Assembly (NCBI GenBank): GCA_031259805.1
Contig: JAIRKX010000215.1
Span: forward strand, 1 to 6,880
DNA length: 6,880 bases
Source of the DNA: Prevotellaceae bacterium
GTDB lineage: Bacteria; Bacteroidota; Bacteroidia; Bacteroidales; UBA932
Direction: 5' to 3'
A program made the translations under genes and the position numbers. The first letter of the stretch is position 1. Each line of letters begins with the position of its first letter. A model generated the notes under the pieces. The model had not been told where the DNA came from. It ran no database searches and worked only from the letters and a program-made list of their open reading frames with translations. Shown here piece by piece: positions 1-6,578 of this stretch.

Positions 1-134
1 CGTCATTCCGAACTGCGAGGAACGAAGCAGGAGGAATCTCCTCACATTCGCTCCTACCCTGACAGCGGGCAGGTGCATCAGGGAGGAGATTCCTCCGCTG
101 CGCGGCTCGTTCCTCGCGCACTCCGGTCGGAATG
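1..134. repeat. Large imperfect palindromic repeat, left edge
   Basis: Two inverted halves face each other. The 14-mer GGAGGAATCTCCTC (30-43) is the exact reverse complement of 83-96. GCGAGGAACGA (15-25) is matched by 107-117, and CATTCCG (4-10) by CGGAATG (128-134). The first 43 nt recur without mismatch at 6754-6796. Boundary words CGTCATTCCG and GGAGGAATCTC also bound the copies near 6630-6800, with different interiors, so this is a dispersed modular repeat and not a simple terminator. The true left end may lie outside the window. No transposase is present. The repeat could be a non-autonomous element or a REP-like sequence; its function is unknown. Confidence 0.85.
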
Positions 135-152
135 AAGGCGTTGTTGTATTGT

Positions 153-178
153 GCATTGTTGCCCGTGAGGGCAATTGC
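153..178 (+). other. Stem-loop with GTGA (GNRA) tetraloop
   Basis: TTGCCC (159-164) pairs perfectly with GGGCAA (169-174) around a GTGA loop. GCA (153-155) can pair with TGC (176-178) after a small internal loop. On the plus strand the loop is GUGA, a GNRA tetraloop; on the minus strand it is UCAC. The neighbouring inverted pair 174-180 / 227-233 would compete with the outer part of this stem, so two alternative folds are possible. Function unknown. Confidence 0.4.
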
Positions 179-293
179 TCGAACCGATGACTTGTATGAA
201 ACGCTCTATTCCCCGGCGATACGCAAGAGCAATGCAGCTGTTTAAGCCTTTTGCAACTAACTGACTCGTTGTAAGTTGGGGGGATTAAATATC

Positions 294-334
294 AAAAAAA
301 ACGACATCGCCTCGGCGTCCGGGGGACGCGAAGC
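294..334 (-). terminator. Possible minus-strand terminator (hairpin + T8)
   Basis: GCGTCC (315-320) and GGACGC (324-329) form a perfect 6-bp stem with a 3-nt loop, extended outward by four more pairs (309-313 with 330-334) with one bulge and one mismatch. Read on the minus strand, the hairpin is followed after 14 nt or less by eight consecutive T (301-294); the gap from the extended stem is 7 nt, longer than in a classic intrinsic terminator. It would end purN transcription about 145 nt past its stop codon, or end a short separate transcript. Confidence 0.4.
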
Positions 335-386
335 AGGCACAGTCGGATGTTTCGATGTATTCATTTTCTGTCTTTCTTCACTTGAA
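294..386 (-). ncRNA. Hypothetical short transcript between promoter-like site and T8 tract
   Basis: This is inferred only from a promoter-like octamer just upstream (391-398) and a hairpin plus T8 at the other end. A transcript of about 90 nt would result. It contains a potential ATG start (364-362) whose 35-codon frame runs through the T8 tract to a TAG at 259-257, beyond the proposed end. No homologous RNA family is recognised. The same signals could simply be the tail of the purN transcript. Confidence 0.2.
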
Positions 387-390
387 AGCA

Positions 391-421
391 CAAATATACA
401 TACTTTTTTGAAATATGAAAA
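391..421 (-). promoter_or_regulatory. Promoter-like site on minus strand
   Basis: CAAATATA at 391-398 reads TATATTTG on the minus strand, an exact match to the Bacteroidota -7 element TAnnTTTG. At the standard 19-nt spacing the -33 position (421-418) reads TTTT, three of four matches to TTTG. It points away from purN toward the left repeat and has no recognised gene downstream. The region is A/T-rich, so a chance match is possible. Confidence 0.35.
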
Positions 422-479
422 TGTTTTCCGCAATTTTTGGGCTTTTTTGTGGCGCGACTAATCAAGCAGCAGCCGGAGG

Positions 480-1070
480 CTACAGCATCGCGGCGGCATC
501 CCTCTGCCTGTTCCCCGTAATCCATTTTTCCACCACGAGCGGGAAATGCCGATATTCCAGTTCATGGATTCGTGCAGCCAGCTGCTCCGGCGTATCGTCG
601 GGCGCAACGGGGCAGACGGCCTGAAAAAGAATACGCCCCCTGTCGTATTCGCTATCGACCTCGTGAATCGTAATACCCGATTGAGTTTCCCCGCCGGCGA
701 TCACAGCGCGATGGACATGCATCCCATACATACCCTTGCCTCCGTGAGCAGGCAGCAACGCCGGATGAATATTCAGGACGGGGTATTTTTCGAGCAGATA
801 ATCGGGCGCAAGCCAAAGGAAGCCGGCCAGCACAATATACCCGGTACGGTATTCGCGCAAGGCAGCCAACACCGTATCACTTTCGTAAAAATCGCGCCGG
901 TTGAAAACTTTTACCGGCACGCCGGCCAGCCTTGCCCGGTCGATAACACCGGCCTTCGGATTATTCGTAAGAATCAACCCGACCCGAATAGACGGATGTT
1001 TCTTAAAATACGCGACCAGATGCTCGGCATTACTGCCCGACCCCGACGCAAAAACGCTTATAAAATTCAT
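480..1070 (-). CDS. purN: Phosphoribosylglycinamide formyltransferase (GAR transformylase)
   Basis: Cytoplasmic enzyme of purine synthesis; it transfers a formyl group from 10-formyltetrahydrofolate to glycinamide ribonucleotide, giving formyl-GAR. The 196-residue length is normal for PurN. The phosphate-binding loop ASGSGSN is at residues 8-14. The catalytic triad is visible as N100 and H102 in LNIHPALLP and D143 in SEYDRG, matching Asn106, His108 and Asp144 of the E. coli enzyme. The loop after NIHP (AHGGKGMYGMHVH) is several residues longer than in E. coli, a form I associate with Bacteroidota. The ATG lies close to its promoter (leader about 15 nt), with no Shine-Dalgarno sequence. It is transcribed divergently from acpP. 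No other purine gene is in view. All key residues are present and the identification is secure. Confidence 0.95.
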   Translation of the reverse strand: MNFISVFASGSGSNAEHLVAYFKKHPSIRVGLILTNNPKAGVIDRARLAGVPVKVFNRRDFYESDTVLAALREYRTGYIVLAGFLWLAPDYLLEKYPVLNIHPALLPAHGGKGMYGMHVHRAVIAGGETQSGITIHEVDSEYDRGRILFQAVCPVAPDDTPEQLAARIHELEYRHFPLVVEKWITGNRQRDAAAML

Positions 1071-1091
1071 AGCCTTGTAAAATTATTTATA

Positions 1092-1099
1092 CAAATATA
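1092..1099 (-). promoter_or_regulatory. purN promoter, -7 element
   Basis: CAAATATA reads TATATTTG on the minus strand, an exact TAnnTTTG match. The -33 side is weak: TTTC at 1120-1117 with a 17-nt spacer instead of TTTG with 19. Transcription would begin near 1085, leaving a leader of about 15 nt before the purN ATG. It sits just upstream of the acpP -33 element, so the two promoters are back to back and the purN -33 region overlaps the acpP promoter. Confidence 0.5.
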
Positions 1100-1110
1100 A
1101 TAAGTAAAAC

Positions 1111-1141
1111 TTTGCCGAAATTAAAAAAAACACTACTTTTG
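1111..1141 (+). promoter_or_regulatory. acpP-fabF promoter P1
   Basis: TTTG (1111-1114), a spacer of exactly 19 nt, then TACTTTTG (1134-1141) match the Bacteroidota primary sigma consensus TTTG-N19-TAnnTTTG with no mismatch. Predicted start of transcription is near 1148, giving a leader of about 110 nt before acpP. Confidence 0.75.
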
Positions 1142-1166
1142 TGCCGACAAAAATAAAACAAAATAT

Positions 1167-1197
1167 TTTGGTATCTCAGAAATAAGTATTTTCTTTG
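1167..1197 (+). promoter_or_regulatory. acpP-fabF promoter P2 (one mismatch)
   Basis: TTTG (1167-1170) is followed after 19 nt by TTTCTTTG (1190-1197), one base from TAnnTTTG (TT in place of TA). Predicted start of transcription is near 1204, with a leader of about 54 nt that is almost pure A/T, typical of well-translated Bacteroidota genes. With P1 it would form a tandem pair. Confidence 0.45.
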
Positions 1198-1257
1198 CAT
1201 CCGGAAATTTAAAAAAGAACATTTAAAATTTAAAATTATTAACTAAATTGTATTATT

Positions 1258-1497
1258 ATGGCAGACATTGCAGCAAAAGTAAAAGCAATTATTGTGGACA
1301 AATTAGGCGTTGACGAAAATGAAGTAACCCCTACCGCAAGTTTTACTAACGATCTTGGCGCAGACTCACTGGACACCGTTGAGTTGATTATGGAATTCGA
1401 AAAAGAGTTCGGAATCACTATCCCCGATGACGCAGCCGAGAAAATCGGCACCGTCGGTGATGCTATTGCGTATATTGAACAACAAAGCGCACAATAG
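1258..1497 (+). CDS. acpP: Acyl carrier protein
   Basis: Small acidic carrier that holds growing acyl chains as thioesters on a 4'-phosphopantetheine arm during type II fatty-acid synthesis. It has 79 residues, the usual length. The modification site is Ser37 in the motif GADSLDTVELIMEFEKEFGI, followed by the acidic recognition helix that partner enzymes dock on. The start ATG is preceded by a very A/T-rich leader with no Shine-Dalgarno sequence, as usual in Bacteroidota. fabF begins 54 nt downstream with no promoter or terminator between, so the two are probably cotranscribed. Codon use is more A/T-ending than in the downstream genes, as expected for a highly expressed gene. Identification is secure. 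Confidence 0.97.
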   Translation: MADIAAKVKAIIVDKLGVDENEVTPTASFTNDLGADSLDTVELIMEFEKEFGITIPDDAAEKIGTVGDAIAYIEQQSAQ

Positions 1498-1551
1498 TCG
1501 TCCCGCAGGTCGCAAAAACGCAGGGTTTAGTGTTTAATCAGAAAATTATTT

Positions 1552-2802
1552 ATGGAATTAAAACGTGTAGTTATTACCGGCTTGGGGACGATCAATCCAC
1601 TGGGGAATTGTATTGAAGACTATTTTACGAATCTTCTGAAGGGGGTAAGCGGCGCTGAGTTGATAACATATTTTGATACCACACTCTTTAAAACAAAGTT
1701 CGCCTGCGTGGTGAAAAACTATGACGCCTCCGCTTTTGGGATCGACCGTAAGGAAGCCCGCAAGTTGGACCTGTACGCGCAATATGCGCTGGTCGCTGCC
1801 GGCGAAGCCGTACAGGATTCAGCAATCAATGCCGAAGCTATAAATCACGACCGCGTAGGCGTGATTTGGGCTTCGGGAATTGGCGGTATCCAAACCTTCT
1901 TTGAAGAAGTGAAGAACTTTGTACAGGGTAATTTTGTACCCCGCTACAGTCCGTTCTTTGTCCCTAAAATGATTTCGGATATTGCCGCCGGCCATATTTC
2001 CATGAAATACGGATTCCGCGGCCCGAACTACGGGACAGTCTCCGCGTGCGCCTCCTCGACAACTGCGATGTGCGACGCCTTCAACCTGATCCGCCTGGGT
2101 AAAGCCAATGCGATTGTCGTCGGCGGCTCCGAAGCGTCGGTGAACGAAGCGGGTGTCGGCGGCTTCAATGCAATGCAAGCCCTCTCGACCAACAACGAAA
2201 ATTATAAAACCGCTTCGCGCCCGTTCGACAAAACGCGCGACGGCTTTGTGATGGGCGAAGGCGGCGGCGGGTTAGTCTTTGAGGAATACGAGCACGCATT
2301 GACGCGTGGAGCAAAAATCTATGCGGAAGTGATCGGCGGCGGCATGTCGGCCGATGCCTTCCACATCACGGCATCGCATCCCGACGGGCTGGGCGCTATC
2401 CTGTCGATGAAATCGGCGTTGGAAGATGCCGGCATCGGTCCCGAAGAAGTGGATTATATTAATGTCCACGGTACGGCGACGCCTGTAGGCGATCCGGCGG
2501 AACTGAAAGCCGTAAAATCGGTATTTGGCGACCATGTCTACAAGCTAAACATCAGTTCGACCAAATCAATGACCGGCCATTTGCTTGGCGCTGCCGGCGC
2601 GATAGAAGCGCTGGCCTGTATCTGCGCCATCCAACGCAACACTGTCCCGCCGACTATTAATTTTGAAACGGAAGACGAAAATATCGACTACCGTCTCAAT
2701 CTTACGTTGAACAAAGCGCAACCGCGAGACGTCCGTATTGCTCTGAGCAACACATTCGGCTTCGGAGGCCATAATGCCTCGATTATTTTGAAAAAGATAT
2801 AA
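1552..2802 (+). CDS. fabF: Beta-ketoacyl-ACP synthase II
   Basis: Elongating condensing enzyme of type II fatty-acid synthesis; it takes an acyl chain onto its cysteine, decarboxylates malonyl-ACP and joins the two, adding two carbons. At 416 residues it has the FabF length. The Cys-His-His active site is visible: C166 in SACASSTTAM, H306 in NVHGTATPVGD and H343 in TKSMTGHLLGAAGA, with the conserved lysine K338. These correspond to Cys163, His303, His340 and Lys335 of E. coli FabF. The C-terminal gate motif NTFGFGGHNAS is present. The Cys-His-His set rules out FabH (Cys-His-Asn); placement behind acpP favours FabF over FabB. In Bacteroides relatives rnc usually follows; here a terminator-like hairpin and metX follow instead. 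Confidence 0.96.
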   Translation: MELKRVVITGLGTINPLGNCIEDYFTNLLKGVSGAELITYFDTTLFKTKFACVVKNYDASAFGIDRKEARKLDLYAQYALVAAGEAVQDSAINAEAINHDRVGVIWASGIGGIQTFFEEVKNFVQGNFVPRYSPFFVPKMISDIAAGHISMKYGFRGPNYGTVSACASSTTAMCDAFNLIRLGKANAIVVGGSEASVNEAGVGGFNAMQALSTNNENYKTASRPFDKTRDGFVMGEGGGGLVFEEYEHALTRGAKIYAEVIGGGMSADAFHITASHPDGLGAILSMKSALEDAGIGPEEVDYINVHGTATPVGDPAELKAVKSVFGDHVYKLNISSTKSMTGHLLGAAGAIEALACICAIQRNTVPPTINFETEDENIDYRLNLTLNKAQPRDVRIALSNTFGFGGHNASIILKKI

Positions 2803-2829
2803 AATTGCTGTTTGCGCATTTTATAAAAG

Positions 2830-2882
2830 CCGACGGAAAAGTATTGTTCACGCCGTATAAAACGATCCTTTCTGTCGGTTTT
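2830..2882 (+). terminator. Possible terminator after fabF
   Basis: CCGACGGAAA (2830-2839) pairs with TTTCTGTCGG (2869-2878), ten pairs including one G-T, around a 29-nt loop. AAAA at 2825-2828 can extend the stem with the TTTT at 2879-2882 across one bulged G. The T-rich tract follows the stem directly. The large loop makes it an atypical intrinsic terminator. It would separate acpP-fabF from metX-thrA. Confidence 0.45.
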
Positions 2883-2943
2883 ACTTTGTTGCTGAGGCGT
2901 TGATTTGTGGAGATGTTTATTCACCCTTTTACCCCTTATACAA

Positions 2944-3960
2944 GTGCTTTCACAGACTTATACATATAAAAAGTCTTTCGCGCTGGAAAACGGCGGGTCG
3001 CTGCCGGAGATCGAAATCAGCTACCATAGCAGCGCCGGGAGACCCGACGGCAAAAAGGTCGTATGGATTTGCCATGCGCTTACGGCAAACTCCAACCCCG
3101 AAGAGTGGTGGACGCCGCTGGTAGGCGCCGGTCGATATTTCGATACGGAGAAGTATTATGTTATTTGTGCGAATATTCTGGGCTCGTGTTACGGCTCGAC
3201 CGGGCCGCAATCAATCAACCCCTCCGACGGCAAGCCGTATTTGCTCAACTTTCCGCTGATTTCTATTCGGGATATGGTGGCGGCGCACGAACTGCTGCGG
3301 ACACACTTGGGTATCGACCGCATCGACCTGCTGATTGGCGGCTCGAGCGGCGGGTTTCAGGCGGTGGAATGGGCGGTGTCGAACCCGTCGCTGGTGCGGC
3401 ATCTGTGCCTGATTTCATGCAATGCGCGTATCAGCCCGTGGGGGACGGCCTTCAACGAGTCGCAACGGATGGCGCTGACGTCCGATGCGACGTTTGAAGC
3501 GCAGCAAAGCGTCGCGGGCGGCGTAAAGGGATTGCAGTGTGCGCGGTCTGTGGCGCTGTTGTCGTACCGCTCCTATGCCGGCTACGCGGCTACGCAGGCC
3601 GAACCCGACGACGATTGTATGCTCGCACAACGGGCGTGCAGCTATCAGCGCTATCAGGGGAAGAAGCTGTCGAACCGGTTTAATGCCTACGCTTATTACT
3701 ACCTTACGTTGAGCCTCGATACGCATAACGTAGGGCGCGGGCGCGGCGGTGTCGCACAGGCGCTGGCGTCGATTACGGCAAAGACATTATGTATCGCCAT
3801 CGACAGCGACGTACTGTTTCCGGTATGCGAGATGGATTACGTCGTACGGCATATCCCGCAAGCGCAGTTAGGCGTCATCTCCTCCGCCTGTGGCCACGAC
3901 GGTTTTTTGCTGGAATATGAACAGCTCATCGGAAAATTAACCACCCTGTTCCCTCAATAA
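2944..3960 (+). CDS. metX: Homoserine O-acetyltransferase (MetX family, alpha/beta hydrolase fold)
   Basis: Acetylates the hydroxyl of homoserine with acetyl-CoA, committing it to methionine synthesis by direct sulfhydrylation. Numbering from the GTG at 2944 (338 residues), the triad is Ser134 in the nucleophile elbow GGSSGG, Asp289 in DSDVLFP and His318 in CGHDGFL. MetX signatures are clear: GSTGPQSINPSDGKPY, SIRDMV, ALLSYRSYAGY and LTLSLDTHNVGRGRGG. The usual GGSMGG reads GGSSGG. The frame extends upstream to a TTG at 2905, but those 13 residues are hydrophobic and match nothing in the family; from GTG the protein starts about 14 residues before the conserved LENGG, as expected. No ATG is available in frame at the N-terminus. 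thrA starts 27 nt downstream, making an operon likely. Acetyl versus succinyl donor is inferred from the family. Confidence 0.9.
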   Translation: MLSQTYTYKKSFALENGGSLPEIEISYHSSAGRPDGKKVVWICHALTANSNPEEWWTPLVGAGRYFDTEKYYVICANILGSCYGSTGPQSINPSDGKPYLLNFPLISIRDMVAAHELLRTHLGIDRIDLLIGGSSGGFQAVEWAVSNPSLVRHLCLISCNARISPWGTAFNESQRMALTSDATFEAQQSVAGGVKGLQCARSVALLSYRSYAGYAATQAEPDDDCMLAQRACSYQRYQGKKLSNRFNAYAYYYLTLSLDTHNVGRGRGGVAQALASITAKTLCIAIDSDVLFPVCEMDYVVRHIPQAQLGVISSACGHDGFLLEYEQLIGKLTTLFPQ

Positions 3961-3987
3961 TAAAACGAAATCAGTAATTAAACAATC

Positions 3988-6423
3988 ATGCAAGTATTAA
4001 AATTCGGCGGCTCATCGGTAGCCACTTCGGAAAACATCAATAAGGTTATCGCGATTGTGAAGGCGGCGATTAACCGCGATAAAACAATTTGTGTGGTGTC
4101 GGCTATCGGCGGTTGTACCGATATGCTGATTCGCATCGGGAAATTAGCCGAAAGCGGCAACAAGGATTACGAGCCACTGGTCGATGCGCTGGAACAACGT
4201 CACCGCGCCCTGATAGACGAGCTGATTGCGCCCGACTTCCGCGAGAGCCTGACGGGGAAAATCACCGACCTGTTCGACGAGTTGAAAGGCGTGCTGAACG
4301 GCGTGTTCCTCATCCGCGAAATCAGTCATGCGACGATGGATTTAATTATGAGTTTCGGCGAATTGTTTTCGACGGCAATCATCGCCGAACGGTTTTCGTC
4401 GACCGGCATTTCCTGTAAATGGATCGACGCCCGCGAGCTTATCAAAACAGAATACATCCGAAGGCAAAACATCGTGCTTAAAGATGAAACGTTCCGGCAG
4501 ATCAAGCAGCAACTGGCCGGCAATAACTGCAAGCTCTACATCGTGCCCGGTTTCATTGCGTCGGACAAAACCAACCGGACGACGACGCTGGGGCGCGGCG
4601 GGTCGGATTATACGGCGTCGCTTATGGCGGTGGCGGCCGGGGCGCGACGGCTCGAAATATGGACGGACGTGGACGGAATGATGACCGCCGACCCGCGTAT
4701 CGTGCCCGACGCCCGCACCATTACGCACATCTCCTACAAGGAAGCGTCGGAGCTGTCGCACTTCGGGGCGAAGGTCATTTACCCGCCCACCATTCAGCCG
4801 GTCATCGACAGCGGCATTCCCATATTGGTAAAAAATACGTTTGCCCCCGAACACGCGGGGACGCTCATCGAGCGTAATCCGCCGGAAGGCACAGGCAAAA
4901 TCAAAGGCATTTCGGGCAACAGCCACATTGCGCTACTGTCGATGGAAGGCAGCGGGATGGTGGGCGTGCCGGGGTATTCGAGCCGGCTGTTTGATGTGCT
5001 GGCCAAAAACCAAATTAACATCATCCTGATTACGCAAGCATCGTCGGTCAATACGATGCTGGTAGCCATCGAAGAGGCGGATGCGGAAAAGGCAAAGCAG
5101 TCCGGCGACGAGTTGTTTGCCTATGAAATATCGTTGAAGAAAATCGAACCGCTGAAGGTCGAAAAGGGCTTTTCGATAATCAGTCTTGTGGGCGATGACA
5201 TGAAGAACCAGTCGGGCGCGGGCGGGCGTATGTTTGAGGCGATAGGCAGCAAGGGGATCAGCATTCGCGCCATTGCGCAGGGATCGTCCGAAAAAAACAT
5301 CTCGGCGGTAGTGCAAACCGACGATTTCGACGAGGCAATACAAGCGATCCACAATGAGTTTTTTGGCGCGTCGAAGAAACAAATCAACCTGTTTATCGCC
5401 GGCTACGGCAATGTAGGCAAATCGCTGGTCGAAATGATCGAGCAGCGACGCCACAGCTTGTCGGAAAGCATAGGCGTAGAGATAAACATCATCGGCATTT
5501 GCAACAGCACAAAAATGCTGTTCGACACCAAAGGCCTGCATATCGACGCCATCAACCGGACGCTGACCAAAGGCGGGAAACCGACATACAAAACGATGGA
5601 TTTTATTGATGAAATTGAACGGCTGGCGCGCCCGAACAGCCTGTTTGTCGACTGCACGTCGGATTTGCAGATTTCGACGCTATACCAGCAAATCCTGTCG
5701 GAGAAAATCGGCATTGTAACCTGCAATAAGATTGCCAATTCGCTCGACATTCAATACTACCGCGGCGTCCATGCGACGGCCAAACGCGAGGGCGTGCCGT
5801 TTCGCTATGAAGCTAATGTAGGCGCGGCATTGCCGATTATTTCGACCATCCGGCAAATGCTCAACAGCGGCGACAAAATCTACCGGATAGAGGCCACCCT
5901 GTCGGGATCGCTCAATTATCTTTTCAACACGTACAACGGCACGGCGCCATTTGCGTCGGTCATCCGCGACGACCAGCGGCTGGGATACACCGAACCCGAC
6001 CCGCGCACCGACCTGAAGGGGCTTGACCTGATGAGAAAAGCGCTCATCCTCGGACGTGAAATCGGAATGGAGATCAATATCACGGACATCGAAATTCATT
6101 CATTCCTCCCCGAAGAATGCCTGAACGGTGGCGTCGAGGATTTTTATGCGGCAGTGGAACGGAACGAATCGTACTTCAAAACGTTTTACGATCGCGCCGA
6201 CGACGAAGGTAAGAAAGCGGCGTTTTGTATCGAAATCGAAAACGGCCATATTAAAGCAGGCGTACAATTGTTCGACAGCGCCCATGCATTCTACGCCTCT
6301 CGCGGCAGCGATAATGTGATTATCCTCTACAGCGACTTCTATCCTAACGGTCTGCGTATCCAGGGCGCCGGCGCCGGCACGAAACAAACAGCATCGGGAT
6401 TGCTTAATGATATCCTGCTGTAA
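3988..6423 (+). CDS. thrA: Bifunctional aspartokinase / homoserine dehydrogenase
   Basis: One chain doing steps one and three from aspartate to homoserine: ATP-dependent phosphorylation of aspartate and NAD(P)H reduction of aspartate semialdehyde. It has 811 residues (E. coli ThrA 820). Residues 1-290 are the kinase: KFGGSS (5-10), GRGGSDYTA (202-210), TDVDGMMTADPR (226-237). Residues about 312-460 are two ACT-like units with LITQASS (Q350) and IAQGSSE (Q431). Their 81-residue spacing equals that of the threonine-binding Gln443/Gln524 of the Arabidopsis enzyme, so threonine inhibition is likely. From 466 comes homoserine dehydrogenase: nucleotide loop GYGNVG (472-477), TCNKIANS (578-585), LSGSLNYLF (638-646) and GYTEPDPRTDLKGLD (666-680). 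E669, D680 and K684 match the catalytic Glu208, Asp219, Lys223 of the yeast enzyme. No thrB or thrC follows; a non-coding repeat region does. Confidence 0.96.
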   Translation: MQVLKFGGSSVATSENINKVIAIVKAAINRDKTICVVSAIGGCTDMLIRIGKLAESGNKDYEPLVDALEQRHRALIDELIAPDFRESLTGKITDLFDELKGVLNGVFLIREISHATMDLIMSFGELFSTAIIAERFSSTGISCKWIDARELIKTEYIRRQNIVLKDETFRQIKQQLAGNNCKLYIVPGFIASDKTNRTTTLGRGGSDYTASLMAVAAGARRLEIWTDVDGMMTADPRIVPDARTITHISYKEASELSHFGAKVIYPPTIQPVIDSGIPILVKNTFAPEHAGTLIERNPPEGTGKIKGISGNSHIALLSMEGSGMVGVPGYSSRLFDVLAKNQINIILITQASSVNTMLVAIEEADAEKAKQSGDELFAYEISLKKIEPLKVEKGFSIISLVGDDMKNQSGAGGRMFEAIGSKGISIRAIAQGSSEKNISAVVQTDDFDEAIQAIHNEFFGASKKQINLFIAGYGNVGKSLVEMIEQRRHSLSESIGVEINIIGICNSTKMLFDTKGLHIDAINRTLTKGGKPTYKTMDFIDEIERLARPNSLFVDCTSDLQISTLYQQILSEKIGIVTCNKIANSLDIQYYRGVHATAKREGVPFRYEANVGAALPIISTIRQMLNSGDKIYRIEATLSGSLNYLFNTYNGTAPFASVIRDDQRLGYTEPDPRTDLKGLDLMRKALILGREIGMEINITDIEIHSFLPEECLNGGVEDFYAAVERNESYFKTFYDRADDEGKKAAFCIEIENGHIKAGVQLFDSAHAFYASRGSDNVIILYSDFYPNGLRIQGAGAGTKQTASGLLNDILL

Positions 6424-6578
6424 TGTAAGAATTGCTTGCGGCGTAATGCATACCTCTACGTTACCGCTCGACGCCTCCACCCGGGTCGGCAGCAGGACAA
6501 AAACAAGTCTGTTAATAATTTGTCGATAAATCCTGCGGGTGTATTTCAAATTGTCGCAAACCCGGCTTATCGTAGCCG
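6424..6578. other. Non-coding sequence after thrA
   Basis: There is no gene here. A weak stem is possible just past the stop codon: GCGGCGTAA (6438-6446) with TTACCGC (6461-6467), seven pairs with a 2-nt bulge and no T-tract, so it is not a convincing terminator. I see no match to the Bacteroidota promoter consensus on either strand. Open frames that run from here to the right end of the window pass through repeats and are treated as chance. Confidence 0.5.

Larger units (their letters stand above)
135..479. other. Non-coding stretch between repeat and purN
   Basis: There is no convincing protein gene in these 345 bases. They hold a GNRA-type stem-loop (153-178), a perfect 7-bp inverted pair ATTGCTC (174-180) / GAGCAAT (227-233), an interrupted stem at 253-278 (CAACT / AGTTG), a hairpin with adjacent T8 on the minus strand (294-334) and a minus-strand promoter-like octamer (391-398). 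Short open frames exist on both strands (plus 132-245, 37 codons; minus 364-257, 35 codons). Neither resembles a family I know. The 3' untranslated part of the purN transcript probably covers part of this region. Confidence 0.6.

Noticed and set aside
1..134. CRISPR array or complete insertion sequence at the window edge
   Set aside because: Repeats are inverted, not regularly spaced direct repeats, and no transposase or cas gene is present.
132..245. 37-codon plus-strand frame starting at the ATG inside the left repeat edge
   Set aside because: It begins within the repeat, has no promoter, and its product resembles nothing I know. Stem-loops explain the region at least as well.
276..461. 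61-codon plus-strand frame upstream of purN, non-ATG start
   Set aside because: No promoter or family resemblance, and it overlaps the hairpin and T-tracts of a non-coding gap.
546..1100. 184-codon plus-strand frame opposite purN
   Set aside because: purN on the other strand has all catalytic residues and full length; this frame is its antisense shadow with no recognisable domain.
4342..5541. Two long minus-strand frames (4926-4342, 5541-4933) inside thrA
   Set aside because: They are antisense to conserved kinase, ACT and dehydrogenase motifs, rich in Arg and His as is typical of antisense frames, and have no promoter.
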